A DNA stretch of 64,000 nt from Parabacteroides sp900760525. Lineage in GTDB: Bacteria; Bacteroidota; Bacteroidia; Bacteroidales; Tannerellaceae. Made by a program: the position numbers and the translations under genes. Location: NCBI RefSeq assembly GCF_049860805.1, contig NZ_CP187555.1:620001-684000 (forward strand). Reading direction: 5' to 3'. Under the pieces are notes generated by a model that was not told the origin of the DNA, did not search any database, and saw nothing but the letters and a program-made list of their open reading frames with translations. Positions 63,335 through 64,000 of the stretch are shown here, piece after piece; within the stretch, counting starts at the first letter, position 1; every line of letters begins with the position of its first letter.

Positions 63335-64000
63335 TTATTTTTCAGGATTGCGCTTGCTTTCGGCAAGCCGTTTGATAGCCAGTTCGAGGTTGCCGCCCAA
63401 CTTTTCAGACAAGGCGAAAAGTTCCATCTTTTCCGTTTCTTCGGTCGTATATGTAAAATATTCTTCCAAACTCACTTCTGTGGCATATACGGCTGATTGT
63501 GTACCGCCTAAGCCTATCCAAACTTCCTTGTATTTCCGGTTCGGATGGTTGGCAAGATTGATGGAAAGCACCTGTGAACGTTCCTTGTCGGTCAGTCCCA
63601 AAAGGTTCTGTATGCTGTCGAATTTATTAAGATACTTCCTTTGGTCGAGCAGTATCTTACAGTCTGAATTGTTTATAATGCTCTCTTTTACAATGGGTGA
63701 GGAAATAATATCTTCGACCTCTTGGGTAACTACAATCGCTTCGCCGAAATACTTTCTAACCGTTTTGTAAAGGTATTTTATGTAATCCGCCATATTCGCC
63801 GATGCAATCGCTTTCCACGCTTCTTCAATTAATATTAATTTCCTGATACCCTTTAATTTACGCATCTTGTTTATAAAAACTTCCATAATAATAATGGTCG
63901 TAATCGGGAATAGGATTTTGTGGTCTTTGATATTATCCAACTCAAAGACAATGAAGCGTTTATGTAGTAAATCAAGCTCTTTGTCGGAGTTCAGCAGGTA
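63335..64000 (-). CDS. traG: Conjugative transposon protein TraG (VirB4-like ATPase), C-terminal part
   Basis: At least 222 residues of a TraG ATPase whose N-terminal part lies right of the window; the reading frame is open to position 64000. It shows the Walker B segment LILIEEAWKAIASANMADYI and the downstream conserved VVTQEVEDIISSPIVKESII and SDCKILLDQRKY segments of VirB4-like conjugation ATPases. It powers assembly of the mating channel. It is the first gene seen of the transfer operon. Confidence 0.9.
   Translation of the reverse strand, partial: YLLNSDKELDLLHKRFIVFELDNIKDHKILFPITTIIIMEVFINKMRKLKGIRKLILIEEAWKAIASANMADYIKYLYKTVRKYFGEAIVVTQEVEDIISSPIVKESIINNSDCKILLDQRKYLNKFDSIQNLLGLTDKERSQVLSINLANHPNRKYKEVWIGLGGTQSAVYATEVSLEEYFTYTTEETEKMELFALSEKLGGNLELAIKRLAESKRNPEK

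Larger units (their letters stand above)
43450..64000. mobile_element. Integrative conjugative element (CTnDOT-like transfer module), left part
   Basis: Starts next to tRNA-Ser(CGA) and continues beyond the right edge. It encodes a tyrosine integrase (split), ORF6N, RadC-like, ArdA, DUF3873 and DUF262 proteins on the plus strand and a TraG-to-TraQ transfer operon on the minus strand. Three group II introns are inserted in its genes. Mobilisation genes and the right attachment site are not in view. The exact left boundary is inferred as lying within or just after the tRNA 3' end. Confidence 0.88.

Overview
The window is chromosomal DNA from a member of the Bacteroidales, most likely Parabacteroides or a close relative. 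Evidence for this is the 16S rRNA gene, Bacteroidetes-type promoters (-7 box TAnnTTTG) in front of many genes, lipoprotein signal peptides, a hybrid two-component sensor with AraC output, and a CTnDOT-type conjugation gene set. The genus call rests on my memory of 16S signatures and was not searched.

Layout. 1-4058 (minus): start of a surface-polysaccharide locus running off the left edge (WecA-like initiating transferase, WecC-like dehydrogenase, Wzx flippase, UDP-galactopyranose mutase). 4059-5312: a long intergenic region and tRNA-Ser(GCT). 5313-12752 (plus): MltG, indolepyruvate oxidoreductase IorAB, a TlpA-like thioredoxin, a flavodoxin/ferredoxin fusion, a decayed response regulator, and an alpha-L-rhamnosidase. 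13672-19240: a complete rRNA operon (16S, tRNA-Ile, tRNA-Ala, 23S, 5S) with two promoters and a terminator. 19587-25257: a tripartite RND efflux operon. 25258-43290: mostly housekeeping genes (MetA, U32 peptidase, cyclophilin lipoprotein, WbuC cupin, a fructose-type hybrid sensor with a fructokinase, TPR protein, LepA, SPOR lipoprotein, S9 peptidase, class I aldolase, rubrerythrin).

From 43363 to the right edge the window holds tRNA-Ser(CGA) followed by an integrative conjugative element (ICE). Its left part has the tyrosine integrase, an ORF6N protein, a RadC-like protein, ArdA and small accessory genes on the plus strand, then a standalone DUF262/HNH gene (candidate defence cargo). Its right part is the transfer operon on the minus strand (TraG partial, DUF3876, TraI, J, K, L, M, N, O, Q).

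The most striking feature is that two mobility genes are interrupted by group II introns. The integrase is cut into three exons (43724-44705, 47204-47365, 49862-49956) by two related introns of about 2.5 kb, each with its own reverse transcriptase/HNH protein and a recognisable domain V. Removing both restores an exact 413-codon frame with the H-x-x-R, H and Y catalytic residues in order. The conjugation gene traI is cut by a third, different group II intron (60338-62749); removing it restores a 211-codon frame. If these introns are active, both excision/integration and conjugative transfer of this element depend on RNA splicing. Intron 2 lies just after the catalytic tyrosine codon, so a transcript that keeps intron 2 would still encode all catalytic residues, with a different short C-terminal tail.
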